A stretch of DNA of 49,692 nt from Chara braunii (taxonomy: Eukaryota > Streptophyta > Charophyceae > Charales > Characeae): contig BFEA01000941.1 in assembly GCA_003427395.1 (NCBI GenBank), positions 231,147 through 280,838 of the forward strand, read 5' to 3'. The first letter of the stretch is position 1. Every line of letters begins with the position of its first letter. Below are positions 11,495 through 22,100 of the stretch, one piece after another. The notes beneath the pieces were generated by a model. That model was not told the origin of the DNA and made no database searches. It saw nothing but the letters and a program-made list of their open reading frames with translations. The position numbers and the translations under genes were made by a program.

Positions 11495-11860
11495 CTTTAA
11501 CTTGAGGAACTTTGGGCCACCTGCACAGAGGGACAAATAGAAAACCTATATCACTGCTTCCTCCTATTGTCCTAGAATAAGCAAGTGCCTCTACGGGAAA
11601 GGGTAGCTAAGGTATGGGAAAAGACAATCTCATCTAACTTCGCACAGCCAACCCGACACTACTACTGCTAGGGATTCTCCACTCCCAAGGAGTGGTCCCC
11701 ACTGTCGACCAACCTTACCTCTTTCACATTCTAAGGGAGGCTGCCCTTTGAACGATATCGAAGAACCAATGGCAAGACTGCCGAGAAGGAATAGAGAAAG
11801 AGGAAGTGCACAGGCAAGAGGCTTGGTGTCTCCTCCAACAGCGGGTAGAAACATAAGTCT
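11495..11860 (+). pseudogene. 3' remnant of a second LINE (zf-RVT region)
   Basis: Read with frame jumps, this gives CTEGQIENLYHC, then LLGILHSQGVVPTVDQPYLF and HILREAA, and QEAWCLL. These align block for block with the longer LINE's own CPEGLSEDIEHC, LLGLHTHSSWQGFEVSFF, HVLRLAT and QEAWEGV at 15700-16010, but are clearly diverged. So it is the 3' end of a different LINE copy or subfamily lying just upstream, with stops and shifts. Confidence 0.75.
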
Positions 11861-11878
11861 GGGTCCTGTAGAAACGGA

Positions 11879-13035
11879 GTGAAAAGGAAGATGAGGGCCG
11901 ACCAGAAGAAACGGGATTACCTAATCAAGGGCACGGACTGGTTCGGGCGGTCCCCACCCGACCTGCTATGCATCCAGGAGACACACCTAACCGACTCGGA
12001 GGAACACCGAAGAACCCAAGCACATATAACAAGAAAACTGAAGTGGGTCAAAGAAGCAACCTGGGGCCCGTCCCCCCGCCCCAATTCAGCAGGCGTGGCT
12101 ATCTTAGGACACGCTAAATCTAGAGCATCAACACGGTTGTTAGGACCGTATCAAGCATAGATGCAGAAGAAGGCAGATGGGCCAGCATAGACTTTCAAGT
12201 ACACGAAGAAAAATTCAGGTTACTCACAGTCTATGCCCCGAATACTCTGAACCAACGAACCAGACTAATTGCAGACCTCCTACCGAGGTGCGATTCCAAC
12301 ACTCAACTGGTTCTGGCAGGGGACTGGAATGCGGCATTGGACCCAACCAGGGACCGCTTTTTAGTAGCCGCAACAGGGACGACACAGGCCACGTGGAACG
12401 AAGCCCTACCCATTCACAAGTTGATGATGGAAGAAGATCTTGTCGACCCATTCAAAATTCTTCACCCATATAGCAAAGAATACACGTACCTAAAAAGGAA
12501 TAGAAGTCAGCACATCTCAGCATCCAGAATAGATTATTTTTTGGTATCACGAGCGCTCACAGGGCCAATCCATAACACAGAAATAGGAGAACTCCCTCGC
12601 TACGTAGGCCTCGACCACAAACCAATCAGAGTGCAACTTAACCTAGCGACCGCCCCCAACAAAGGGCGAAGCTTCTTCAAAATCAACAACTCTCTGTTAA
12701 GTACGCCAGAAATAAGGGACACGGTTCTGTCCACATGTATTGACCACAATTACACTAACCAGGATTTCCCGGACTTGGTCATGGCACTAACGGAATCCAC
12801 TGCTAGGGCCTCCAGAATAATCGCCTCTAAGAGAAAAGCAAGAGAGGAAGAACTACAACAGGCAATAAGGGTAGCAAAAAGGAATCTCCTAAGCGACCCA
12901 GGGAATATTTTATATGAAAGAGTCTTTGAACAAACCAAGCAAGAGATGTCTGAACGGGAAGAATGGAGAAACAAGGGCTCGAGGATAAGAGCCCGAATGA
13001 AGGAATGGGAAGAAGGCGAGAAAATGACCAAATAG
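11879..13035 (+). pseudogene. LINE endonuclease domain
   Basis: The opening frame has PDLLCIQETHLTDSEEH (the QET metal-site motif). A one-base shift near 12130 moves to the frame with FRLLTVYAPN, LVLAGDWNAALDPTRDRF (GDWN motif), and LDHKPIRVQLN (the catalytic DH motif). A Lys/Glu-rich linker follows to a TAG at 13033; the same frame reopens at once, so this is a point stop. Confidence 0.88.
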
Positions 13036-13083
13036 TTCTTTAACAGAATCAAGGCAAACGCAAGGAATGCAAGCATAGAAAAG

Positions 13084-14598
13084 ATGCAAACAGAACACGG
13101 ACTGACATCAAATCCACAGCAGATGCTAGCAGCAGCAGCGGCCTTCTTCCAAAGCCTTTACACATCCAAGGAACATAACTACTCGCACCATGAAACCTCA
13201 CGCGCAAGAGCCAAATTCCGGACCCACTTAGATAAGACCATCTCAACAGAACAGACGACGACTTTGGACAGGCCGATCTCGGAACAAGAGGTCTATGAGG
13301 CACTGCACTCAATGAAACCAAACAAGACCCCAAGACTGGATGGTCTATCTAAGGAGTTCAGGGTCTCTTTCTGGCCAGCTCTAGGCACAAAATACCTCCA
13401 ATTCCTAGAGAAGGCATGGGATAGAGGCACACTAGGGGAACTCCAAAGCACTGGAGTAGTCTCCCTGTTCTACAAGAAAGGCGACCCAGCAGACATCAGA
13501 AACTACAGACCAATCTCTCTGCTCTCAGTAACATATAAAATTCTAGCTAAATTGTTAGCCAACAGAATCAGAACAATCACTAGGAACTGCTTCCACATCG
13601 ACCAGACAGGATTTATCCCAGGAAGATTCATTCTAGATAACGTAATGACCCTCAACGAATCAGTCAGATATATTCAGGACAAAAAAATGAACGCAGCCAT
13701 ACTTTTCTTCGACTTCGAAAAGGCGTACGACCAGGTTAATTGGAACTTCTTACAGCAATGCATGAAAAAAATGGCGATAGGCCCAAATTTTAAAAAATGG
13801 GTTCAAGTCCACGGACGAGTACAGGTAAACGGCCATCTATCACAACCATACCGAATGTCCCGCTCGGTAAGATAGGGAGACCCACTAGCAGCCCCAATCT
13901 TTCTCTTCATCATGGAGGCGACTGCCTCCTTTCTAAGAAAAGATCCATCCATTGAAACACTGGTCGATGACGCGCAACATCCGATCAACATACCCACTAC
14001 CATCCTCTTCGCGGACGACTTGACAATCTTAATACGAGCCTCAGACTCTTCCTTTCAAGCTCTCACTAGAGCCATGCAGGCTTTCCAAATCGCATCAGAA
14101 ATGAGAATCGACTGGCCCAAAACAATAGGCTGGTGGCTAACAGACCCACAAACTGACCCTCCACGAAGTACGCCAGTAGGAATAAACTGGTCACGGGGCA
14201 ACGAACCCCTCAGATTCCTAGGAATCCAAGTTTCCAAACATGGCTCCAACCAAACAATGGCTCCAGCCATAATGAATAAGATGAATACCAAATTGGGCAG
14301 CTGGTCCAATGTCTACACCTCAATATTTGGCCGAACCTTGATCCTAAATGCATCAATCTTTGCAATGATGTGGTACGCTGCCACAATTTGGAGCCCACCC
14401 AAGCAGCAAAGAACACAGCTCAGAAGAAGGGCAGCCACCTATTTATGGACCGGTGATCCATCCAGAGTCAACTTCATCTCTCAAGTGGCGTGGAAGTACG
14501 TCACTCTGAAGAAATCGCAAGGGGGTTTGGGAATCCTGGACCCGAAAACTCAAATAAAAGCCCTTCAAAACAAAGTGGATCATCAAAATGATAACTAA
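13084..14598 (+). pseudogene. LINE reverse transcriptase
   Basis: Typical blocks are GVVSLFYKKGDPADIRNYRP, ISLLSVTYKILAKLLANRI, QTGFIPGRFILDNV, ILFFDFEKAYDQVNW and the catalytic LFADDLTIL (around 14010). An in-frame TAG at 13873 stands where RT usually has RQGDPL, here read as stop-GDPL, consistent with a C-to-T change. The frame is lost near 14577, where the family continues one frame over. Confidence 0.92.
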
Positions 14599-14691
14599 TA
14601 ACAACCTACCCTGGAGCAAGCTAGGCCTCCACAGAATAAAGCAAATAGCCAAATACAAAACCCCGGACAACATGCGTGGCCTCTTTGGCTC

Positions 14692-16251
14692 ATGCATAAG
14701 TCCCGGGCGATGAAGGGCGGGGTGCAAACAGATCACCAGGGGAACCAGGAAGAAGAGCAAGGGGATAACTTTTGGAGGCAACTATTGAAGACGTGGAGGG
14801 AAATCCTACCAGCCAAAGTAAGAGAACCAACAACTAAAGAGGAAGTCCTCAGGCAACCGATCTTCTGTAACCAAGCCTTGTTGGACCCACAAGGGAAACC
14901 ATGGACCCTAACCACAAAATGGGGAGCCTGGTTAGAAAAGGGAGCGTGGCAGGTCAAGCACCTTTGGCATGATGAGGACAAGAGATGGAAAACAGTAGGA
15001 GAGCTAAGGGAAACTTTGAGGGGATGCCACAATTTACAAGCAAACCTGAACAATATCTTAATAGCAATACCACAAAGCTGGCATGAGCTACTGAAGGGCA
15101 GTGGCGAGTGGAGAACAGGGGACTGGGCAACACGATTAACTGAAAACATCCCCAATACCTCCTATCAGTTCCGCTCAAGAGAGGGACCAGGGAACGCATG
15201 GTTAATATGCGACATATACTCGATCGCAGAACTGGGATCAACCACAAGCCTCTTAGGTCGTAACGTTTTGGGAGAAATCGCCATCCCAGAACAAGCAATG
15301 AGGAAAGTAAGAGTGGTAGAAACTGAAGAATGTCGCATATATGAACCTCTTGTAACCATCGCCGACCTGGAAGTCGACCCAGCGGAATGGGCTTGGAAGA
15401 GGAAGTCAGGCAGACTAGGAGTGGAGAAACATAACAACATTCTAGAATACTCTACTAAGCTGGGATATACCCTAAGAATGAGATCGGTCTCAGTAACTCA
15501 AATCATCAACCAAAGATGGGAAACCCAACTCAATCTGCCACCAAATCAAACCCTCATCAAGTCATGGAGTAGACTACTTGCCATCACATCTACCAGAATA
15601 AGAAGCTTCCAATGGCTACTCGCCCATCGGGCTCTCCCAGTTAACAAATGGCTGAACAAGAGAAGGACTGCACAGTTGAAATCCCCGGTGCAGGAGCTAT
15701 GCACTATTTGTCCGGAGGGACTGTCAGAAGATATAGAACACTGTCTGCTAGGCTGTCAGAAAGCTAAACAACTCTGGACACCCGCCTCCCGACTTTGGCA
15801 CTTGGTCACGGACAAAACAATGCCATCGGATCAGGTCGCTCTCTTACTTGGCTTGCACACTCACAGCTCATGGCAAGGATTCGAAGTTTCCTTCTTCCAC
15901 GTTCTAAGGCTCGCGACCTTATGGATGATTTGGAAGCGCATATGTCAAGAAACGATTGATCGCTCAACCATGACACCCCAAGAAGCTTGGGAAGGAGTTT
16001 TGCACCTAATAGAGGCGGAATATAGAGGACGGTGGAAAAGAACCTGCAGGAAAATAGAAGAGAATATCATAAACAAAGACAAAATAATAGAAACCTTCGT
16101 AAAGCACCAGTTAGGCGAAGGTAGGATAGCTAGAATAGACCAGGACAAACTGCACTTCGCCCAATGGCGACTTACCCAACCAAGGTCACAAGGGATAGAA
16201 GCCTCTAGAAGCAGGACTCACCTTATGGATATCTCAATAGGAGTGAGTTAA
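14692..16251 (+). pseudogene. LINE C-terminal region with zf-RVT zinc finger
   Basis: A 519-codon open frame, the longest intact piece of the LINE. SFQWLLAHRALPVNKWL, then CTICPEG and EHCLLGCQKAKQLW, form the zf-RVT C..C..H..C finger near 15690-15780. The preceding 300 residues are the usual poorly conserved connection. The start codon is arbitrary because this is the continuation of ORF2. Confidence 0.85.
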
Positions 16252-16319
16252 AAAGCAAAGTGCCAGCATAGACTCCCACAAAGGATACGAACTGACAACA
16301 CCAACCCGAAAAATTAAAA

Positions 16320-16605
16320 NNNNNNNNNNNNNNNNNNNNNNNNNNNNNNNNNNNNNNNNNNNNNNNNNNNNNNNNNNNNNNNNNNNNNNNNNNNNNNNNN
16401 NNNNNNNNNNNNNNNNNNNNNNNNNNNNNNNNNNNNNNNNNNNNNNNNNNNNNNNNNNNNNNNNNNNNNNNNNNNNNNNNNNNNNNNNNNNNNNNNNNNN
16501 NNNNNNNNNNNNNNNNNNNNNNNNNNNNNNNNNNNNNNNNNNNNNNNNNNNNNNNNNNNNNNNNNNNNNNNNNNNNNNNNNNNNNNNNNNNNNNNNNNNN
16601 NNNNN
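16320..16605. other. Assembly gap (286 N)
   Basis: An unsequenced stretch within the expected LINE 3' tail. Confidence 1.
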
Positions 16606-18106
16606 AGCAGACCCCGCATCAACAGTAGACACAGGCAGGAAACAACCTTCAGGAAAAGTTCTATCAGCAGAGTGCAACCAAGCTAGGGTTTAGGGTTTTA
16701 GCTTTAAGCGTCACCCTTAAGTTAAACTGCTCCCAAGGAGTCCAGCAGCAGAGTAAAGGAATCTGACCCACCCACTGTCATAGAAAGGAACAGCCAGAAA
16801 GGAGACCTGATATTTCCAGTAAAGTCAAGCAGCAGCTACAAGAACAGGCTAACTTAGGCAGGGGTGAAGATCGGTACATCCTCCTTCAAGGAAGTAATCA
16901 ATGCCGCCTTCGGGGCCTCCACACCATAAGGGGGAGGAGCGTGGGTGATTAACCTTTGTCCTATCTTGGACTTGCCGGGGGAATAGGAACCGGACTGATG
17001 CTCCCCAGAATGGAAAAGGAGCCAGGACCATAAGGATCTGTTCATAAAAAAAAGAAGGACAAAGCAAAAAGGAGTTTAGGCGCGTATTGGAAGAGAACTA
17101 CCTAGCAACGGGCAAGGTGGCGGAAATCCCGAGGACAGAGCACATTCTGCGAAGAAGGGGTACAGGTAGACCAATCGCAAACACTTTCAGCAAACAATAC
17201 CCCTGAATCTTTCAATATCAACATGGAAACGTCCTGAGGCAGGGGGATAATGCAGAGATAGGGGAAGGCGGGAAGGAGAATCCAACAGAAGATAGTAGCA
17301 GAAGAGGAAGAGGAAGAAAGTTCAGTACGCAATGTGCAGAGCTACGCCAAGGTTTAGGGCCAAGATGTTCTACAGAAGATTGTAGCAGAAGAGGAAGGGG
17401 AAGAAAGTTCAGGAAGCAATGTGCAGATATACTCCAGGTTTTAGGGCGAAGATGTTCTCAAGGGCAAGAGTTAACCCAGGGTTAAGGGTTTTAGCAGAGT
17501 CTGCAGCGACCAGCCCGAGTACATTGCCCCCGGATTTGCTCGCATATCAATAAGGCTCATCTGCAGAAGATAGATGGATAGCAGATTCGCTCCTACGAAA
17601 ACCAGAAAAACAGGACAGCAAGCCAGGCCGTACATGGGATGCACCGGAGTCTCAAAGAAGGAAACTCCGGAGGGACATGCCACTGGGAGAAAAAGACAGC
17701 CAGGAGTAAAGGATAGCAACACATAGCGCTCTTGAATCCCACGCACATCCGACAGCCATGTACCAGAGAGGAGGAGCAAGCTAGAGACAGACGGCATAGG
17801 TAGGGTCCCGTACAGTAAACAGCAGATCCAAAGACCAGGGCAGATACCAGCTCGAAAGGCACAACAATGAGGCTAACTAAGGAAGGGGCGAGGGGTGGTA
17901 CATCCTTCCCTCGGTGGGAAGTAATGAATGGCCCTAATCTTGCACTTGGGCCTCTCAACCATAATGGGTAGGACCATGTGAGAGTAACTGTTGTACTTCT
18001 TTCGACTTGCAGGTGGAATGGGTACCGGACTGATGCTCCCCAGAATGCCAAAAAAAAAAAAGAGCCAAATTTGCTGCAAAACCATAAGGTGAAGGTTGAA
18101 GGTTCT

Positions 18107-18107
<1 letters not shown>
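16606..18107. repeat. Duplicated LINE-tail-like DNA
   Basis: About 175 bp at 16857-17032 reappears, diverged, at 17876-18066; both end in accggactgatgctccccag. Between them is an 87-bp tandem duplication (17285-17371 and 17372-17458; shared tagcagaagaggaag and caatgtgcaga). A short tagggtttagggttt sits at 16684. No protein homology is seen. A 3' untranslated tail of LINE copies is a guess. Confidence 0.65.

Positions 18108-18137
<30 letters not shown>
18108..18137. repeat. Poly-T run
   Basis: 30 T, abutting and truncating the left end of the TIR element that follows. It probably marks the poly-A end of an antisense retroposon. Confidence 0.85.
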
Positions 18138-18139
<2 letters not shown>

Positions 18140-18334
18140 TACCTTTGGCACGTGGGAAAATAGCGGGCCTCCGGTGGGCCTCCGACCTTTTCCAAGGACG
18201 AAACGAGACGACGGCCGCCGATCGGATTTATCGATGGCAGCCGTCGTCGGGCCCGGCCTCCGAAACTTTAGGAGTTTGGGAAAATGTCCACTTTTCCCTA
18301 TTTTCCCATGCGCCAAACGTACTAGTGGTTTAAG
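18138..18334. mobile_element. TIR element family B, copy 1
   Basis: agtacctttggcacgtggga at the left is the reverse complement, with three mismatches, of tcccatgcgccaaacgtact ending near 18323. The body is GC-rich (ggcagccgtcgtcgggcccg). A second copy lies at 37714-37889, so it is a dispersed MITE-like repeat. Confidence 0.82.
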
Positions 18335-18410
18335 GACAGGGAGGGTCCTGGATGGGAAAACAGCAGACATATGTGCAGCCTCAAAACTTCAAACTGGAAC
18401 TTTCTGCATA

Positions 18411-18569
18411 AGGTTGGAAAGCGAAGGGCACTGATGCATAAGGTTGGAAAGCAAAGGGCACTGATGCATAAGGTTGGAAAGCAAAGGGCACTGATGCATA
18501 AGGTTGGAAAGCAAAGGGAACTGATGCATAAGGTTGGAAAGCAAAGGGCACTGAATCCACTGATGCATA
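18411..18569. repeat. 30-bp minisatellite, five copies
   Basis: aggttggaaagcaaagggca followed by ctgatgcata repeats every 30 bp at 18411, 18441, 18471, 18501 and 18531, with one or two substitutions and a small insertion in the last. There are no spacers, so it is not CRISPR-like. All frames stay open because the unit is a multiple of 3. Confidence 0.95.
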
Positions 18570-18860
18570 CTCTCGCAGCCTGCCAGGAGGAGATGCTTTT
18601 CACCAGCTTGCACCCTTCTTGTTATTCTTGTTAACAAAAGGAGGATGGAGATGCATGCATGTAGCAGCAGGACACTATGCTGCCTGAAGTCCATGCGATA
18701 GTTCTGCATGCCTGTCAAGGGTGAAACCTTGCATTGAGAACCCAGGGTGGTGGGGGGGATTCTCAGATTCTTCGGAATTTCTTCCTGATCACACACATAT
18801 CACTTCTCACCATTGCGTGAACGGTTGAACCCCTTCGCGTGGAAAGGAAACGGAAGAGGG

Positions 18861-18898
<38 letters not shown>

Positions 18899-18993
18899 AG
18901 CAAAGAGGTTTGAAAACCTGCAAAATAATTGAACGCACAGAGAGGCGTTTTGCCGGCGACGGTTGGGGAAGGGGTAGTAGTGTCCTTTCTGAC
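18570..18993. other. DHODH intron, 34-A run
   Basis: Contains an uninterrupted A34 (18861-18894) and no recognisable gene. The stretch lies just downstream of the last DHODH exon seen. Confidence 0.7.
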
Positions 18994-19131
18994 CTCTGTC
19001 AAACGGTACATGTCCCTCAAAACTTCATTCGATCGCTCCAACAATGGCCTGCCACTAAGGCCAGCATGCACCTGTGTACCGGGCAATCCTTCCATCGCCT
19101 TCGGCCGTTTAATCGTTGTATTGCTTACAAT
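18994..19131 (-). CDS. PYRD: DHODH exon: SNTT and LSGRPL segment
   Basis: A 138-nt, phase-0 exon of 46 codons after a ctgatgcag acceptor. It encodes [15 protein letters not shown], then [20 protein letters not shown] and LTE. The donor would be GTCAGA, the weakest of the seven. The next expected block (GKIPLxGxGGxxxGxDAxxK, then YTxxxYEGP) was not found on the minus strand down to position 1, so the last exon(s) probably lie off the left edge, or are lost. Confidence 0.93.
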
Positions 19132-22100
19132 CTGCATCAGATCATCACGAAGATTAAAGAGAGAACGCACATCTGAGTGTGTAACAGAAAATGGGGAATG
19201 AGGGCCTGGGTGGGTTTGGGGGGCGAGGTGGGAGGGGGGAGGCGTGGTGCACGAAGAATGGGGCAGAAAAGATTTGTCGAAATTGTGCATTCCCAAACGA
19301 TAGTGCACACCCTTGTTTCGCAAGGAACCAAAATTTGCAGCATGTTTGATAAGAACCATGGGAGTTTCGCTTTTTGGAAAATCCAGACATGAATGTAGTC
19401 AGTCTGACCTTGCTGACCATGCTCAGAGGGGCAGGATATAGAGCATCTCTTCTGTCCGTCCACGTGCAGCTGGGAATTGCCCCCTGGGCCCTTGCTTATA
19501 TTGTACGTCTGAATTTCCTTCTCCACTGGCCTTTCTGAGCCAGCTTGTGTTTTCTTTTTTTTTTGCTTGTTAGTATTGTTACATAGAAAAAAGGAGGATA
19601 TTGTCTGAATTTTAGCTACTTGATATGCACCTGTGCTGGGCGATGTGCAAAAAAATCGCACAGTGCGCTAAAAAATAGTAAAACTAATTTAAAATTTAAA
19701 ATATCAAATGATAAGTAATAAGAAACTTCTGCTTATTGTTATGAACTTGGTTGTTTGACAATTTGCTTGCCACTCACACACAGAAATACTCACACACGCC
19801 CATACATGCATGAGATACAGGGGAGGAAGAGAGAGTTCACCTGCACATAGACCAGAGATAAACAGCAGAATAGCAACCATGCACAGATGGGGAGAATACA
19901 CACCGTGTTCTCTCTCTCTGATAAACTCCCAACAACCAATCACAGAATGACACTGCGAAGATCACAATTAGAAAGTAACCCAGATGATAAGCCAACTCAA
20001 CTTAAGTAACCCCANTTATCNTTCCAGAGTTTAACCCAGTGTCTCGCCACACAACAACCACACACTCCACTCACTACCACCCTCTCANAGTCTAGCNCTG
20101 CATTGAAACAGCCTCCCAGAGGCCAGCGCCAAACACCCAGATGCAGATCATGAATNGCGAAGTAGTTCTCAGTGCCGATGAGTCACTNTGACGATGAAGA
20201 AGGCAGCTATGGCTGCCTGGCTGCTACCGCAGCACTAGCACCCACATGTGCTCAGTGAAGAGCCCCGATATAGTCCTGCCAACGCAGATATCCCCAGGGG
20301 ATAGATGCGCTGAGTACAGCCCCAGCTATGGCTGTCTCAGGTAGGCGGCTATGGCTGCTTCACGGCTGCTGAAACCTCAGGTGCCNCTGTAGGTCTTCAG
20401 CGCTGCTCACTTGGTTGGCCGCAAAAACCCTGCATGTGAAAATGACATGCCAAAAGTCCCCAATCGATTTTCCCCCAGGACTTATAGACTCTCTACTCTC
20501 GCCTAGACCTCGACCGGACTGACTGGACCTACCGGTACCGCTGCAGTTTCGGCCTCTTGGCCTCTACCGAACCCGGCTATAGGCTATAGGACCGTATGGC
20601 AGTAGAGGCCGCTTAGGGCCTGTCTGTCCTAGGGTAGCCCGGGCCTGCTATAGGCAGTTAGGGTAGCTGTAGCAACTCGGTTAGTACCAGGTCTGTATTT
20701 CTCAAAAATTACAGATCTGTCCCTCACGAATTTCCACACAGGCGGATCTCTCGGTTAGCCCTCAGCCAAACAAAATGGCAAAACTAACCCTACGGGTTAG
20801 TATACAGCCTCGCAGACAATCTCGGCAGCAGGAATCAGCAAGTCATTGCAGGCTTACCCTCCCCGGGAACGAGGACCTCCGAGCTAGGGGTGCAGACGAG
20901 GCGAACGGCGAAGGTTACCCTTCTGAGCCGCCTCATAATGCTGTACAACAGACTTTGTTGTCTTGATCAGGTCTCTTCTGTAGAACCATCGGTTCTCAGA
21001 AGGGGGCTGGAACGCAAACCTGACAAGATACTGCCGGTCGTGGCCAGTGCCCCACTCATCCTCAATGGCCACCACATCATATCCCTTACCAGGGATTGGT
21101 GGGCCCCATTGAGGATGACGTACGACGGACCGAAGGGATCAGCGCCCACTGGGGAGGCCGGCATTGGTGGGCCCCATTGAGGAGGCCGGTCAGGGAATGC
21201 ATGGAAGACCGGATAGGTTCCTAGATGCAACGGGACGTCGATGACGTACGACGGACTGAAGGGATCAGCGCCCACTGTATCTAGGACCTGCCATGGACCC
21301 AAGTAGCGCGGCAACAGCTTAGGAGAAATATCCTCCTCCCTTGACAACTCAGAACTGGCCACCCAGACATAGTCACCAGTACGGATGGGGGAAGGTCGTC
21401 TGTGGCGGTTAGCTTGTTCAATCATGGCCTTTTGGGCCTTGAACAAGTTCGCCCGGGCTCTTTCCACATCCAGACGATAGCGTCTGGCGAACTCACTGGG
21501 GTAAGGTCAGGCTTAGCCTTGTCGATAATATCATCGAGAGGCTGTCGTGGCTCACGTCCCCAGTGTTTCAGGGCACTGACAAGAGCACAAAGCTCTTTTT
21601 CGTAGGTGGAGTCCTGCAGCTTTTGAGTCTTGATCTTCTTACTCATAAACTCTACAGGTCTCAGACCATTCCCATCATCCTGCTGAAGGACTGCCCCAAT
21701 GCCGTACTGGCTAGCATCAGTAGTCAGCACAAAAGGCAGAGTGGGGTCAGGCAACTTCAGAACAGGCGCACGAGTCAAGGCCTGTTTGAGTCGTGCAAAG
21801 GCCATCTGACAGTGAAGAGACCAAAGAAAGGGAGTGTCTTTCTTTGTAAGGTTAGTCAGGGGTGCAGCCACTGCAGAAAAGTTCCTGACGGACTTTCTGT
21901 AGTAGGAGGCCAGACCCAAGAAAGACCGAACATCTCTCACTATCTGGGGTTGTGGCCAGTCCTGAATAGCAATAATTTTGGCTGCTTTAGGGGCCAGTCC
22001 ATCTCCAGAGATTACATGACCCAGATAGATAACAGAGGGAACTCCAAAAGAGGACTTCTCCCTGTTGATCTTATACTGACTGTCACGTAACGACTGAAGG

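Larger units (their letters stand above)
11879..16251 (+). mobile_element. LINE (non-LTR retrotransposon) ORF2, decayed
   Basis: An AP-type endonuclease, reverse transcriptase and C-terminal zinc finger follow in order on the plus strand, interrupted by about three frame changes and two TAG codons. No ORF1 is recognisable upstream, where another LINE's tail lies. The 3' side runs into a sequencing gap. It is antisense to DHODH. Confidence 0.9.

Noticed and set aside
18411-18569. Possible CRISPR-like array of 30-bp repeats
   Set aside because: Repeats are directly adjacent with no unique spacers and lie in a eukaryotic intron region; it is a minisatellite.
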